Notes: generated from the sequence alone by a model not told the origin. A stretch of DNA of 64,000 nucleotides from Hydrogenovibrio kuenenii DSM 12350 (GCF_000526715.1 NZ_JAGP01000001.1:1984001-2048000); one strand, 5' to 3'. Numbered from the stretch's first letter, positions 45,279 through 55,470 are shown. A program made the numbers and translations.

Positions 45279-48200
45279 TCAAACAAGAGTACTAGCTTTA
45301 GATTCTTTTGCAAGTTTTGAAATATGCTTAATCGCTTTTTCTGAAACCACTTCAATCCAATTAGGTAAACTTTCTGCGGGGATTGGTCGAGCAATCGCAT
45401 AGCCTTGAACTTTACAGCAGCCCATTTGATAAAGCTTATTACAGTGCTCTATGGTTTCAACCCCTTCAGCAATCACATCACGACCAAATGCCTGTGTTAG
45501 CTTTAAAACACCATCAACAATTGCCAAATCATCCTTATCGACTAACATATCCCTTACAAAACTTTGATCTATCTTAATCAGTTTTGCCGGCAAATGCCTC
45601 AAGTAAGTCAATGACGAATAGCCTGTACCAAAATCATCAAGCGCAAACTCCACACCTAGCGTCTGGCAATAACGCATTAACTCGCTAACATTACCCACTT
45701 CTTCCAGAGCTGTGGTTTCAAGAACCTCAAACTGCAATGCACGCTCTGCAATACCTGGATAACGACTAAAACACGTCTCAATACGATTTTTAAAGTCCTT
45801 TTGCTGTAACGATCTTGCACCAATATTAACGCTGATCGGCATATCAAGCCCAAGATCATGCCACTCTTCCCACTGTCGCATAGCTTCCTTCATCACCCAT
45901 TCATCGATTTCTATACTCAACGAATGATCGTTAACGATTGGAAGAAATTCATCCGGATAAAGCAATCCTTTCTCAGGGTGTTGCCAGCGGATTAACGCCT
46001 CTACGCCACAGATTTCTTCTTTTTCCAAATCTGCTTTAGGCTGGTAATGTAAAACAAACTGATCCTCTCTAAGCGCAACCCGAATATCAAGTAACATAGC
46101 CGATTGCGACTTAACCACCGCATCCTGATCAACATCAAAGAAGCGGAATCGATTTTTACCTTCTTGTTTGGCTTGATACATTGCCTGATCGGCATGACGA
46201 ATTAAAAGATCTGCATCAGAAAGATCATTAGGATAAAGTGCAACACCGATACTTGCCGATACTTTGATTAAAGCACCATCAATTAAGATAGGTTCAGAGA
46301 CTGAATATAAAACCCTTTCCAAAACAGGTTCGCTAGCTTGCGCTGAATCTAAATCCACCAAAAGTGCGACAAATTCATCCCCACCTAAACGAGCAAGGGT
46401 ATCTTCAGCTCGTAGTGATTTCTGCATTTTTTCAGAAATTTTCATTAATAACTGGTCACCCACATCATGACCATAAAGGTCATTGACCTCTTTAAAACCG
46501 TCAAGGTCTACAAATAAAACCGCTAACGAACTCTCGTTCCTATCCGCATGGATAATAGCTTGCTGCAATCGATCCGCCAGTAAAACACGATTCGGTAATT
46601 GTGTCAGAACATCATAGTGGGCAATATGCTCTAACCGTTGTTGGTTTTGCTTTATCGCGGTAACATCGGTAAAAATGCCCATATAATTCTGAGGTTGTCC
46701 ATTATCATCATTGATAGCGCTAATGGTGATAACCTCAGCATATACCTCTCCGTTCTTATGACGATTCCACATCTCCCCTGTCCAATATCCTTTGCTGGAT
46801 ATGTCAGTCCACATATCTTTATAAAAGTCAGGAGGTTGTAAATTTGATTTCAACATTCTCGGGTTTTTACCCAAAACTTCTTCTCGGCTATAGCCTGTTA
46901 TCTCTGAAAAGCCTTTATTAACATCAATAATATTCCCTTGCGAATCTGTAATAGTGATACCTTCACGAGCGTAATCAAATACATTACTTATTAATTTTAG
47001 ATGATTTTGTGCCTTAACTCTCGCAGTGATGTCACGGGATAAAACCACAAAACTATAGCCCTCTTCCCGTTTTTCTTTGCATGAAACAGACAGTTCAAAA
47101 TATCTAATGCCATCGCGTGTCTGCATGTGATACTGTTTACCGATAGAACGTCCTGTTAAACGAGCTTCTTCGAAAGAAGCATCGCAAACCTCTACAACAT
47201 CTTGAGGCAGTATCTCTTGATACGTCTTTCCTAAAAATTCTGCTGGTTTTATATAAAGTTCTTCTACCTCTGCAGCCGTATGATAATTAAGAATGACACC
47301 ATCATTGCTTACCTCAAATAAAAGGTCGGGAATAGCATCCAAAGTCGCTTTAAGCTGATTTTGAGATTCAATCAGTGCCTGTTCGGACTTTTTAAGCTCA
47401 CCGATATCTCTGGCAACACCAAGGTAACCTATAACTTCTTTGCCATTTTTTGCATAAATAGGCGTTACCACTAAGCTAACAAGAATATGGTTGCCATTTT
47501 TATCGATAAAAGTCCACTCGCCTTGGTTTCCGCCCTCTTCATGTGCCTTTAAAGTAAACACCTGCATATCAGATTCAATAGGACCAAACTCTTTTTCCAG
47601 TATTGCTTTTTTTTGCTCAACTTCTTTGGTTAAGTGAAATGCTCCGGGAGTAGCTTTACCCACCATTTCATCTTCTGTGTAGCCCAAAAGCTTTTGTGCA
47701 CCTGAGTTAAACTTGGTAATAATGCCTTTGGTATCAGTCGCTACAATGGATACTTCTGTTGCAGCATTCATAATCTGGCTTAAGGTTCCGGCAACACTAT
47801 TCAGCTTATGCTGCAATTTTTTACGACGGCGAATGTCATACAGCAAATAACCAATCAACGCCATTTGTAACAAGATGCCACCTGACAATAGATAGATTTG
47901 CTTTTCTTTCTCCTGGGCGAGCTGATTTTTCTGAAAATGAACTATATTTTCCAATGCAGTTTGATATGCCCACAAACCTTTAGAATGACTTCTTTCCTCC
48001 GTAATATCGTTAACCATTGATAACAACAAGGTCTTTCCTTTGACCTGATAAGGTTCGGAATGAACTTCTACGGTTCTCACCTCGCCGTTCGCCAGTTTAT
48101 GCTGAAAAATAAAAGTATTTTTATCTTCCGCAGACGCAGATTTTCTATCTGACGCGACTTGTTTCTTTGGTAATAAGTTAATCTGCTGAATGGTCATTTG

Positions 48201-48476
48201 CTCCAGACTCTGCATAGGATAACCATAGAACTTAGCTGCAGCTGGATTGGCTTCAACAATCTTTCCAGAATCTGGATCAATCATTAGCATGACAACATTT
48301 TGTTGATTAAAGACTTTTTCAAACCCCAGAGAGGTCTCATGTGCTTGGGACAAAGAAGAAAAAACGAGCAGAAGTGCTGACAAAGTCAGGAAATAGAAAT
48401 TACTAGGTGCAAGCCCCCATAGCTTTTTACACCCTAAATTTTTGTATAAACAAAAGTTAAAACCACCTAGGGTCAT
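45279..48476 (-). CDS. Membrane PAS-GGDEF-EAL c-di-GMP enzyme
   Basis: A roughly 1065-residue membrane sensor. After an N-terminal helix there is an extracytoplasmic PAS-like domain (VVMLMIDPDSGKIVEANPAAA), a second helix (GGILLQMALIGYLLY), about three cytoplasmic PAS domains (for example ITDSQGNIIDVNKGFSEITG), then GGDEF with an intact LARLGGDEFVAL and EAL with VEALIRWQHPEKG and DDFGTGYSSLTYL. Both catalytic motifs appear complete. ATG at 48476 with AAAGGGGA upstream is preferred; the first ATG at 48587 lacks a ribosome binding site. It likely couples redox or ligand sensing to c-di-GMP turnover. Confidence 0.92.
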   Translation of the reverse strand: MTLGGFNFCLYKNLGCKKLWGLAPSNFYFLTLSALLLVFSSLSQAHETSLGFEKVFNQQNVVMLMIDPDSGKIVEANPAAAKFYGYPMQSLEQMTIQQINLLPKKQVASDRKSASAEDKNTFIFQHKLANGEVRTVEVHSEPYQVKGKTLLLSMVNDITEERSHSKGLWAYQTALENIVHFQKNQLAQEKEKQIYLLSGGILLQMALIGYLLYDIRRRKKLQHKLNSVAGTLSQIMNAATEVSIVATDTKGIITKFNSGAQKLLGYTEDEMVGKATPGAFHLTKEVEQKKAILEKEFGPIESDMQVFTLKAHEEGGNQGEWTFIDKNGNHILVSLVVTPIYAKNGKEVIGYLGVARDIGELKKSEQALIESQNQLKATLDAIPDLLFEVSNDGVILNYHTAAEVEELYIKPAEFLGKTYQEILPQDVVEVCDASFEEARLTGRSIGKQYHMQTRDGIRYFELSVSCKEKREEGYSFVVLSRDITARVKAQNHLKLISNVFDYAREGITITDSQGNIIDVNKGFSEITGYSREEVLGKNPRMLKSNLQPPDFYKDMWTDISSKGYWTGEMWNRHKNGEVYAEVITISAINDDNGQPQNYMGIFTDVTAIKQNQQRLEHIAHYDVLTQLPNRVLLADRLQQAIIHADRNESSLAVLFVDLDGFKEVNDLYGHDVGDQLLMKISEKMQKSLRAEDTLARLGGDEFVALLVDLDSAQASEPVLERVLYSVSEPILIDGALIKVSASIGVALYPNDLSDADLLIRHADQAMYQAKQEGKNRFRFFDVDQDAVVKSQSAMLLDIRVALREDQFVLHYQPKADLEKEEICGVEALIRWQHPEKGLLYPDEFLPIVNDHSLSIEIDEWVMKEAMRQWEEWHDLGLDMPISVNIGARSLQQKDFKNRIETCFSRYPGIAERALQFEVLETTALEEVGNVSELMRYCQTLGVEFALDDFGTGYSSLTYLRHLPAKLIKIDQSFVRDMLVDKDDLAIVDGVLKLTQAFGRDVIAEGVETIEHCNKLYQMGCCKVQGYAIARPIPAESLPNWIEVVSEKAIKHISKLAKESKASTLV

Positions 48477-48674
48477 AAAGTCCCCTTTCATCCCTAACAA
48501 GAGTAGCTTAGTGAGTTTCGATTCTAGCAGAAGCGATTCAAACTGCAAACTATTAAAAAATAAAGATTTTTTGGGGGTGCATTTCATTTTTTTACTTCTT
48601 AGCGATTCAGTTCTCCCGATAAAGTAATGGTTTAGCTATAATCTTAATAAAACCACCAACCAATTGAGTTCACT

Positions 48675-49763
48675 ATGCCTCGCAGATCTTTTTTAAAACA
48701 ATTCTTTATTTTGGTTGTCTCATTAACCGCTCTATTCAAGTTGCGCCCACTGAGAGCTGCCGTGCTGAACACCACCGAATACTCACCACAAAGCAGGTTA
48801 AACAACCCTAAGCTTCCAACCCTAAAGAACAACTACCTAGGCAACCCAATAGAAAAGGGAATTTTCATCAACCCTTACACTGAGAACACGCCGGCGGCCA
48901 AACACCGTTTTTCTGATCTCATTAAGTGGCGGTTTTCAGACAATCCTTACAAAGCCGAAAAAGAGCGGGAAAAATCTTTACCCGGGCTTGAGGTAATTCA
49001 CGCAAAAGACAAACCAAATACCGACCAAGACTATATTCTCTGGTTAGGCCATGCCAGCTTCTTAATTCAAATAAACGGCAAAGTGTTGGTGACGGATCCT
49101 TGCCTCACTGCTCCACCAATGTTTACGCGACATACTGAATTACCAATCCCTATCGACAACATCAAACCGGATTACTTACTCATTAGCCACGGACATTACG
49201 ACCACTTGGACAGCGACACTCTCAAGCATTTCAACCACACTAAAGCACTTATACCACTCAAAATGTCTCCGCTGATGCAAGAGCTTAACGATACGATTGA
49301 CTGCCAAGAAGCGGGTTGGTATCAACAGTATTCATTGGACGATGGTTTTGAAATCATCTTTTTGCCCGCCAACCATTGGTATCGTCGCACCCCATTCGAT
49401 AAAAACGAAATCCTTTGGGGCAGCTTCTTGATTAAAACCCCAAGCAAAACCCTTTACTTCGCTGGTGACACCGGCTATGCCGAACACTTTAAAGAAACCC
49501 ATGAACTATTCGGCAAAATCGACATCGCTTTTCTACCCATTGGTGCTTACGAACCGCGCTGGTTTATGAAGTCTAGTCACATCAATCCGCAAGAAGCTTT
49601 ACAGGCCTATCACGACTTACAAGCAGACACTCTTGTGCCCATGCACTATGGCACCTTTGATTTAACTGATGAACCTTTGAGCTTGCCGCCTAAAGTATTG
49701 AAAGAAAACACCACTACCGAAAAAGTGAAGTACCTCAAAATCGGTGAAACTTGGCTGATTTAA
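48675..49763 (+). CDS. Tat-exported metallo-beta-lactamase-fold hydrolase (NAPE-PLD/RomA-like)
   Basis: A 362-residue protein. The signal peptide carries a twin-arginine motif (PRRSFLKQ), so export in folded form is likely. The metal motif is intact: SHGHYDHLDSDTL, with LPANHWYRRTPFDKN, YFAGDTGYAEHF and VPMHYGTFDLTDEPL typical of the NAPE-PLD/UlaG-like branch. The substrate could be a phospholipid-derived or cyclic phosphodiester compound. It is followed by the inverted pair of dispersed elements. Confidence 0.88.
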   Translation: MPRRSFLKQFFILVVSLTALFKLRPLRAAVLNTTEYSPQSRLNNPKLPTLKNNYLGNPIEKGIFINPYTENTPAAKHRFSDLIKWRFSDNPYKAEKEREKSLPGLEVIHAKDKPNTDQDYILWLGHASFLIQINGKVLVTDPCLTAPPMFTRHTELPIPIDNIKPDYLLISHGHYDHLDSDTLKHFNHTKALIPLKMSPLMQELNDTIDCQEAGWYQQYSLDDGFEIIFLPANHWYRRTPFDKNEILWGSFLIKTPSKTLYFAGDTGYAEHFKETHELFGKIDIAFLPIGAYEPRWFMKSSHINPQEALQAYHDLQADTLVPMHYGTFDLTDEPLSLPPKVLKENTTTEKVKYLKIGETWLI

Positions 49764-49767
49764 TATG

Positions 49768-49810
49768 ACCCCAGCCTGGTAGATTTTATTGAAAATCTGC
49801 CAGGCTGGGT
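49768..49810. repeat. Inverted pair of the dispersed 20-bp element (hairpin)
   Basis: Copy 5 (49768-49787, plus orientation) and copy 6 (49792-49810, minus orientation) are separated by 4 bases and form a stem of about 18 bp with one G-T pair. It lies between convergent genes, where it could act as a shared terminator-like structure. Confidence 0.85.
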
Positions 49811-49828
49811 AAAGAGACAACAGATGAA

Positions 49829-50953
49829 TTAAGCCGTTCGATGACGGAATAACCAACCTGCTAAAGACATGGTCACCAAAGCGATAATCGCCATCGGCCA
49901 TGTTTGCGACCAAACGACATCGACACCAATATCTTGCAAGAAAATACCACGAACAATAACCAAGAAATAACGCATAGGATCCATATAAGTGAGCCATTGA
50001 ATTACTTCCGGCATATTTTCAATCGGTGTGGCAAAGCCAGATAAAATGACAGCCGGCACCATGAACATAAAAGCACCCAGCAACGCTTGTTGTTGCGTAG
50101 TGGATAAAGACGAAATCATCAGCCCCACACCAATGGACGAGGTTACAAAAAACACCATTGCGAGTTGTATCAACCAATAGTTTCCGCGAAAAGGGACGTC
50201 AAACCATAAAATAGCGATCAGGATAATCAAGTTACTTTCCAGTACGGCAACCAGCACGCCTGGCAAAGACTTCCCTATCAAAATTTCTATCGGTAAACAG
50301 GGCGTCACCAATAATTGATCAAAAGTTCCTTCTTCCCTTTCTCTCGCGACCGATAAAGCGGTAATCAATAAGGAAACAATCAACACAATCAAAGCAACAA
50401 TTCCGGGGACGAAAAACCAATTGTTCTCCAAGTTTTCGTTAAACCAATTTCTCGGCACCAAATTTAATGGTGGCTGCTTAAGGTTATGCTGCTTTGCCCA
50501 CTCCTGGTTAAAAGTTTGCACCACCCCCGCGACATCGTTTTGTGCCAACAAGGCGGTATTCGAGTTACGTCCGTCAACAATCACCTGTAAGTCGGTGGTA
50601 CCATTTTTAAGTAACCGACTGGAAAAATCGCTTGGAAAACTCACCACCACCAACGCTTTTTTCTCATCAATCCATTTATTCACTTCTTGTTGGGCATGCA
50701 ATCGCGCAACCACTTTAAAGCTATCAGACCCTTCCAGCCTGCCGATAATCTCTTGCGATTCAATACCTTGATCTTGATTCAAAATCGCTATGGGCGCTTG
50801 CTTCAACTCAAAGGTAGCGGCATAACCGAATACCATCAACTGAATTAAAGGAGGCCCGATGACAACAAAACGCGTACGCTTATCTCGAAACAATACCCGC
50901 AGTTCTTTAACCATTAATGCAAAAATTCGTGACCAAGAAATCCAACTCGACAT
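49829..50953 (-). CDS. ABC-2 type permease of an exporter
   Basis: A 374-residue ABC-2 permease. An N-terminal helix is followed by a large periplasmic domain (about residues 45-175), then five helices from about 178 to 370, ending near AGWLFRHRTA. VAREREEGTFDQLLVTP is the family's coupling-helix signature, and VILSGFATPIENMPEVIQWLTY also fits. It is similar in layout to YhhJ/YbhR. It is the last gene of an operon with a second permease 11 bases upstream, a double ATPase and an HlyD protein. Confidence 0.9.
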   Translation of the reverse strand: MSSWISWSRIFALMVKELRVLFRDKRTRFVVIGPPLIQLMVFGYAATFELKQAPIAILNQDQGIESQEIIGRLEGSDSFKVVARLHAQQEVNKWIDEKKALVVVSFPSDFSSRLLKNGTTDLQVIVDGRNSNTALLAQNDVAGVVQTFNQEWAKQHNLKQPPLNLVPRNWFNENLENNWFFVPGIVALIVLIVSLLITALSVAREREEGTFDQLLVTPCLPIEILIGKSLPGVLVAVLESNLIILIAILWFDVPFRGNYWLIQLAMVFFVTSSIGVGLMISSLSTTQQQALLGAFMFMVPAVILSGFATPIENMPEVIQWLTYMDPMRYFLVIVRGIFLQDIGVDVVWSQTWPMAIIALVTMSLAGWLFRHRTA

Positions 50954-50964
50954 CTCGTCTCCCG

Positions 50965-52122
50965 TTAATCCAAACGCTTATAGGATTTTTTTAACACAAT
51001 AAAGGTTAAAACTAGCCCCATCACCAATAAAGCCGCCATATTCGGCAAAATCACCCACAAAATATCACCTGCTAAAAACTGACTTTGCAGCAAAGAAACA
51101 AAATAACGCGCAGGCACGATATGCGAAATCAACTGAATAACCAAAGGCGTGCTATGCAAATCAAAAATAAAGCCAGACAACAAAAATGCAGGTAAAAAAG
51201 AGGCCAGAATAGCAATTTGTCCTGCCACGAACTGTGTACGACCAACAGTTGAAATCAAAATTCCCATTGATAAGGCGACCCATAAAAACAAAGCGGAACT
51301 CAGCAACAAAATCCACAAAGACCCTCTAAGCGGTACATGGAACAGATAAAGCGCCATCAACAAACTCAGCAACATGCCGCCCATGCCCAACACAAAGTAA
51401 GGAAAAACCTTACTGAAAAGAATCTCATAAATACTGACGGGCGTCACCAGCAAGGCTTCCATCGTGCCGCGCTCCCATTCGCGTGCGACCACCAACGCCG
51501 TTAAAAGCGCTCCAATCAATGTCATCACAATGGCAATTAAGCCCGGCACAAGAAAGTAACGGCTATTGACCTCGCTGTTAAACCAGATACGCGTTATCTG
51601 CTGTATCGGTTGACTGAGTTTTAAACCATGACTTAACGAATAATTGGATAACCAAACCTGCCAAGTAGCCTGCACATAACCGTTAATTAAGTTCGCGGTA
51701 TTCGAATTCACACCATTTACCAACAATTGTACTGGCGCAGATTCTTGAGTATAAAACCCTTGTGCGAAGTCTGATTTCAAAATTAATACCGCTTGAATCT
51801 TACCCTGCTGCATCGCATTTTCGGCTTCGGGAACATTTGGGTAAACACTGGTATCAAAATACTCCGAACGGTGAAAGTGACTAACAAAATCGGCAGATGC
51901 CTCAGAGGGTTGTTGCTGAACAACCCCCACTAGAATATGTTTCGCATCCAAAGACACGCCATAGCCAAACAATAAAAGTAATACCACTGGCATTACAAAG
52001 GCAATGCTGATACTACTTGGATCTCGCAGAATTTGGCGAAACTCCTTTATCACCAACCCTCGCACTCGCATCAAAACACGAGGCCAACCTTCCATTCGAT
52101 TTTGCATGGCTTTACGACTCAT
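50965..52122 (-). CDS. ABC-2 type permease of an exporter
   Basis: A 385-residue ABC-2 permease paralogous to the next gene. It has an N-terminal helix, a periplasmic domain (about residues 60-195) and five C-terminal helices. VVAREWERGTMEALLVTPVS is the conserved coupling segment and SGFIFDLHSTPLVIQLISHIVPARY the family block. Its start overlaps the ATPase gene's stop by four bases, indicating coupled translation. The two permeases probably form a heterodimer, as with YbhS/YbhR. Confidence 0.9.
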   Translation of the reverse strand: MSRKAMQNRMEGWPRVLMRVRGLVIKEFRQILRDPSSISIAFVMPVVLLLLFGYGVSLDAKHILVGVVQQQPSEASADFVSHFHRSEYFDTSVYPNVPEAENAMQQGKIQAVLILKSDFAQGFYTQESAPVQLLVNGVNSNTANLINGYVQATWQVWLSNYSLSHGLKLSQPIQQITRIWFNSEVNSRYFLVPGLIAIVMTLIGALLTALVVAREWERGTMEALLVTPVSIYEILFSKVFPYFVLGMGGMLLSLLMALYLFHVPLRGSLWILLLSSALFLWVALSMGILISTVGRTQFVAGQIAILASFLPAFLLSGFIFDLHSTPLVIQLISHIVPARYFVSLLQSQFLAGDILWVILPNMAALLVMGLVLTFIVLKKSYKRLD

Positions 52123-53912
52123 GCCTGTGCCTCTTCTACTTCATTGGGCAATTGATGTTTTGCGCCTTGCACCATGCGAACAAAAGCCTCTTCCATATCC
52201 GAAACACCCATTTCATCTTTAATCTCACTCGGCGTTCCCAACGATAAAATCTTACCCTCAGCCATAATCGCCATACGATCACAATACTCCGCTTCTTCCA
52301 TAAAGTGAGTAGTCACCATTACCGTCACCCCCTGGTCAGCAAGCGCATTGATTTTGTCCCAAAAATCTCGTCGTCCCAAAGGGTCGACGCCAGACGTCGG
52401 TTCATCCAAAAACAAAATATCCGGTTCATGCATGAGCGCACAAGCCATTGCCATGCGTTGCTTAAACCCTAAAGGTAAGTCATGACTTGACTGTGTCAGG
52501 TTTTCTTTCAGGTCAAAGGTTTCCACCGCCCAAGCGATACGTTGCTGTTTTTGCTTGCCTTTTAACCCATAAATTTGGCTGTAAAACGCAAGGTTTTGTG
52601 CCACGGTCATCACGCCATAGAGCGAAAACTTTTGCGACATATAGCCCAACTTAGCACGAGCTTGTGCGCGGGCATGGCGTAGGTTAAGACCAACCACTTC
52701 TAAATGCCCACTGGTGGCCGGCAACAAACCGCATAACATACGAAAAGTGGTGGTTTTACCTGCACCATTCGCCCCCAGCAATCCAAATATTTCGCCGCGT
52801 TTGACTTTAAAGGTCAAGTGATCGACTGCAACAAAATCACCAAATTTACACACCAAATCTTTAACTTCAATGGCCGGCATATCGTCTGATGGTGACTCCG
52901 TTATCTGCTTTTCGCTAGACGAATCACTGTTTTGCAAAGTCTGCTCATGAGGCGCAATATCCTCTTCTGCAAGACGGTCGACAAAGGCATCTTCAAAACG
53001 CGGAGCAACAGGTTCAACTTGGTAATCAGTAACTGCATTATTTTTCTGTAGTGCTTCGGAGAGTAGATGAGGCGATTCAAGTGTCTGTGTCGTCAGCACG
53101 CGTAATGCATCGCCAAAAATCAGTGCATCTTTTACCATGGGTAATGCATCCAGCTGCTTTTTCAACTCTCGCTTTGACACTTCTGGATGAGACACCAAAA
53201 AAGTACGCTGCCTCATAGGGTCGGAAAATTGATTTGGCGGCCCTTCTGCCAAAAGCTTACCCTGATGCAACAATTTAATATCATGGCATCGTTCAGCTTC
53301 ATCAAGATAAGCCGTACTTAGAAGAACGCTCATCCCTTCTTCTTCAACAAGTTGGTAAACAATTTGCCACAACTCTCTGCGAGAAACAGGATCAACCCCA
53401 ACGGTCGGTTCATCCAACAAGAGTAGCCTTGGTGCCTTAACCAATGTACATGCTAATCCTAGCTTCTGCTTCATACCACCGGATAGATTGCCTGCCAAAC
53501 GGTCATAAAACGCATTCATGCCCATCATACTCAGCAAAAGCTCAAATCGTTCGACACGATCTCCTCTAGGTACGCCTTGTAAATCAGCATAAAGCGAGAG
53601 GTTTTCACGTACGGTTAAATCCTGATAAAGCCCGAATTGCTGCGGCATATAACCAATCGTCGACTGAACGGCCAACGGCTGCTCGGCAACATCAGTTCCC
53701 AACACTTGAATACGGCCCTCCTCAAACTGCAACAGTCCAGCAACCAAACGCATCAAGGTGGTTTTGCCTGCGCCATCTGCGCCAATCAAGCCAGTTACTT
53801 GCCCTGGCTTGAGTTGAAAACTCACCTCTGATAAGGCATCAATGGTTTGGTTTGGCAGTGTAAAGCGCTTACTGAGCTTTTCAATAATGATGGGAGCGGT
53901 GGAATCCGTCAC
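52119..53912 (-). CDS. Double-ATPase ABC exporter protein (RbbA/YbhF-like)
   Basis: A 597-residue cytosolic protein with two fused nucleotide-binding domains. Domain 1 (about residues 1-240): [43 protein letters not shown]. Domain 2 (about 345-590): [45 protein letters not shown]. The second signature is LPLG, not LSGG, so that ATP site may be weak. A linker of about 60 polar residues joins them. E. coli YbhF has this layout; RbbA also has a fused permease. It is followed by two permeases and preceded by an HlyD protein. Confidence 0.93.
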   Translation of the reverse strand: MTDSTAPIIIEKLSKRFTLPNQTIDALSEVSFQLKPGQVTGLIGADGAGKTTLMRLVAGLLQFEEGRIQVLGTDVAEQPLAVQSTIGYMPQQFGLYQDLTVRENLSLYADLQGVPRGDRVERFELLLSMMGMNAFYDRLAGNLSGGMKQKLGLACTLVKAPRLLLLDEPTVGVDPVSRRELWQIVYQLVEEEGMSVLLSTAYLDEAERCHDIKLLHQGKLLAEGPPNQFSDPMRQRTFLVSHPEVSKRELKKQLDALPMVKDALIFGDALRVLTTQTLESPHLLSEALQKNNAVTDYQVEPVAPRFEDAFVDRLAEEDIAPHEQTLQNSDSSSEKQITESPSDDMPAIEVKDLVCKFGDFVAVDHLTFKVKRGEIFGLLGANGAGKTTTFRMLCGLLPATSGHLEVVGLNLRHARAQARAKLGYMSQKFSLYGVMTVAQNLAFYSQIYGLKGKQKQQRIAWAVETFDLKENLTQSSHDLPLGFKQRMAMACALMHEPDILFLDEPTSGVDPLGRRDFWDKINALADQGVTVMVTTHFMEEAEYCDRMAIMAEGKILSLGTPSEIKDEMGVSDMEEAFVRMVQGAKHQLPNEVEEAQA

Positions 53913-53923
53913 AACAAAATCCG

Positions 53924-54979
53924 CTAATTAAAGTCAGCTTCAGTCGAAGTGTCCTGCGTTTTCACAGAACAAGTCGGCTCTTTTAAAGGTGTGCTGTGCG
54001 GGTTAATATGAACCGTTGCTGGCATACCAAGACGTAGCTCACCAGAGGTATCACAAGTATAAATTCTGACCTGATAAACCAACTGCGTCCTTAAGTCATC
54101 GGTTTGAACGGTTTTGGGCGTAAATTCAGCCACGGGAGACAGGTAACCGACCCAACCTTGATACACTTTTCCCGGGTAACTATCCGTCGTGATGGTTGCA
54201 GGTAATCCTAACTTAACATGACCCAACTGTTTTTCTGATACATAAGCACGTACCCATTTAGGGTTTTGTAATGCAAGCGTCATGACCGTTTGCATCGGTT
54301 GCGCAATATCTCCAGGCTCCAATACACGATCACGAATTACGCCATCAACAGGCGAGATTAAGTTAGCATCGGTGAAGTTTTTTTGCGCTAACGCTACTTG
54401 CGCTTGTGCCTGTGCAATTTGCGCTCTGACTTGTGCAATATCCTCTTTACGCGCACCCAGCTTGGCAACTATCCAAGCATTCTTAGCGGCAATCTCATTG
54501 TGACGGGCGGCATCTGCTTTGGTAGATGCGATATCAACATCATCTTGTGAGGCCATTTTTTTAGGTAAGAGTGAGTTCAACCGCTGATAACTTTTTTGCG
54601 CTTGTTCTGCTTCTGCCTTGGCGCCTAAGTAACGGTTTTTTGCTTGCGCAATTTCTTCTGGTCGGTTTCCTGCCAGCATTTTATCTAACTGGGCTTGCAG
54701 ACTATTCACCTGTTCTTGAGCCAAATCGAGTTGTGCTTTATAGCGGGTTTTATCAACACAAGCGAGCTTTTGGCCAGCCTTAACGCGGCTACCTTCTTGA
54801 ACATCAATTTTTTCAATCTGCCCAGTCACTTGGAAGGCAAGATTTACCTGACGTATATCCACATTTCCGTATAGCTTGATGCTGCCATTGGTTTCTGAGG
54901 AGCTTGTTTTCGTCACAAACCAGTAAGCACTTGCCGAAACGATTATTAATATAACAAGAAGCAAAATTCGCTTTTTCAT
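53924..54979 (-). CDS. HlyD-family membrane fusion protein
   Basis: A 351-residue periplasmic adaptor anchored by an N-terminal helix (RILLLVILIIVSASAYWFV). The first lipoyl half reads VNLAFQVTGQIEKIDVQEGSRVKAGQKLACVD, followed by a long coiled-coil hairpin (about residues 85-200, LDLAQEQVNSLQAQLDKML) and the second lipoyl half NLISPVDGVIRDRVLEPGDI. It would link the ABC exporter to an outer-membrane TolC-like channel, not encoded here. It is the first gene of the operon, resembling YbhG/YhiI. The substrate, probably a drug or toxic cation, is unknown. Confidence 0.93.
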   Translation of the reverse strand: MKKRILLLVILIIVSASAYWFVTKTSSSETNGSIKLYGNVDIRQVNLAFQVTGQIEKIDVQEGSRVKAGQKLACVDKTRYKAQLDLAQEQVNSLQAQLDKMLAGNRPEEIAQAKNRYLGAKAEAEQAQKSYQRLNSLLPKKMASQDDVDIASTKADAARHNEIAAKNAWIVAKLGARKEDIAQVRAQIAQAQAQVALAQKNFTDANLISPVDGVIRDRVLEPGDIAQPMQTVMTLALQNPKWVRAYVSEKQLGHVKLGLPATITTDSYPGKVYQGWVGYLSPVAEFTPKTVQTDDLRTQLVYQVRIYTCDTSGELRLGMPATVHINPHSTPLKEPTCSVKTQDTSTEADFN

Positions 54980-55309
54980 AGTACGACTCTTCTGTCCAAA
55001 TTCATCTGATATAAAATTAGCCTGTTCAGACCAGTAGCTCTAATGTTTAAGCCAACAATTAGATTTCTAGTCTCCAACCGAACAGTGTGCTAAGAAAAAG
55101 TTTACCTTACAATAAATACTAGTGGTTTCTTATTTCCTGCACTATGGACAATTTCCATGATTACTCACTGGTTAAAGCCTTTTTAACTACCCAATTATTA
55201 TTTATTCTTATAAGTAACCATAACAATCCGAACAATCCATAAATAAATTTTATTTCGAATAAATAAAACTTTTGGTATTGATTTTTTTTAAACAACCCTT
55301 ATTATTTAC
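54980..55309. other. Intergenic region between exporter and PEBP genes, left part
   Basis: No gene was recognised. The sequence becomes very AT-rich towards the right. It should contain the leftward exporter promoter. No other signal was recognised before the palindrome at 55310. Confidence 0.3.
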
Positions 55310-55345
55310 ATAAGATTTAGTTATATATATATAACTAAATCTTAT
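55310..55345. promoter_or_regulatory. 36-bp perfect palindrome
   Basis: Positions 55310-55327 (ATAAGATTTAGTTATATA) are an exact reverse complement of 55328-55345. The centre is alternating TA. The length is far beyond chance even in AT-rich DNA. It could be an operator, a cruciform-forming site or part of an RNA hairpin. Confidence 0.8.
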
Positions 55346-55346
55346 T

Positions 55347-55376
55347 ACTGCTTTTACATTCATTCCGTAAAGCAGT
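55347..55376 (+). promoter_or_regulatory. Stem-loop next to the 36-bp palindrome
   Basis: ACTGCTTTTAC (55347-55357) pairs with GTAAAGCAGT (55367-55376), with one bulged T and a 9-base loop. It may be the 5' part of a small RNA that ends at the terminator at 55441-55470. Confidence 0.45.
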
Positions 55377-55440
55377 TATCTTTCAAGTGAAACTCTAGAA
55401 TGCTCCTCGACGTTTCAGAAAGATTACTCTCCTCAGATTT

Positions 55441-55470
55441 AAGCCTTATTCCCCCAATAAGGCTTTTTTT
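55441..55470 (+). terminator. Orphan rho-independent terminator
   Basis: A perfect 10-bp stem AAGCCTTATT / AATAAGGCTT with a 5-base C loop is followed by seven Ts on the plus strand. No plus-strand gene lies upstream within this gap, so it ends either a small RNA or an attenuated leader of the PEBP gene. Confidence 0.88.
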
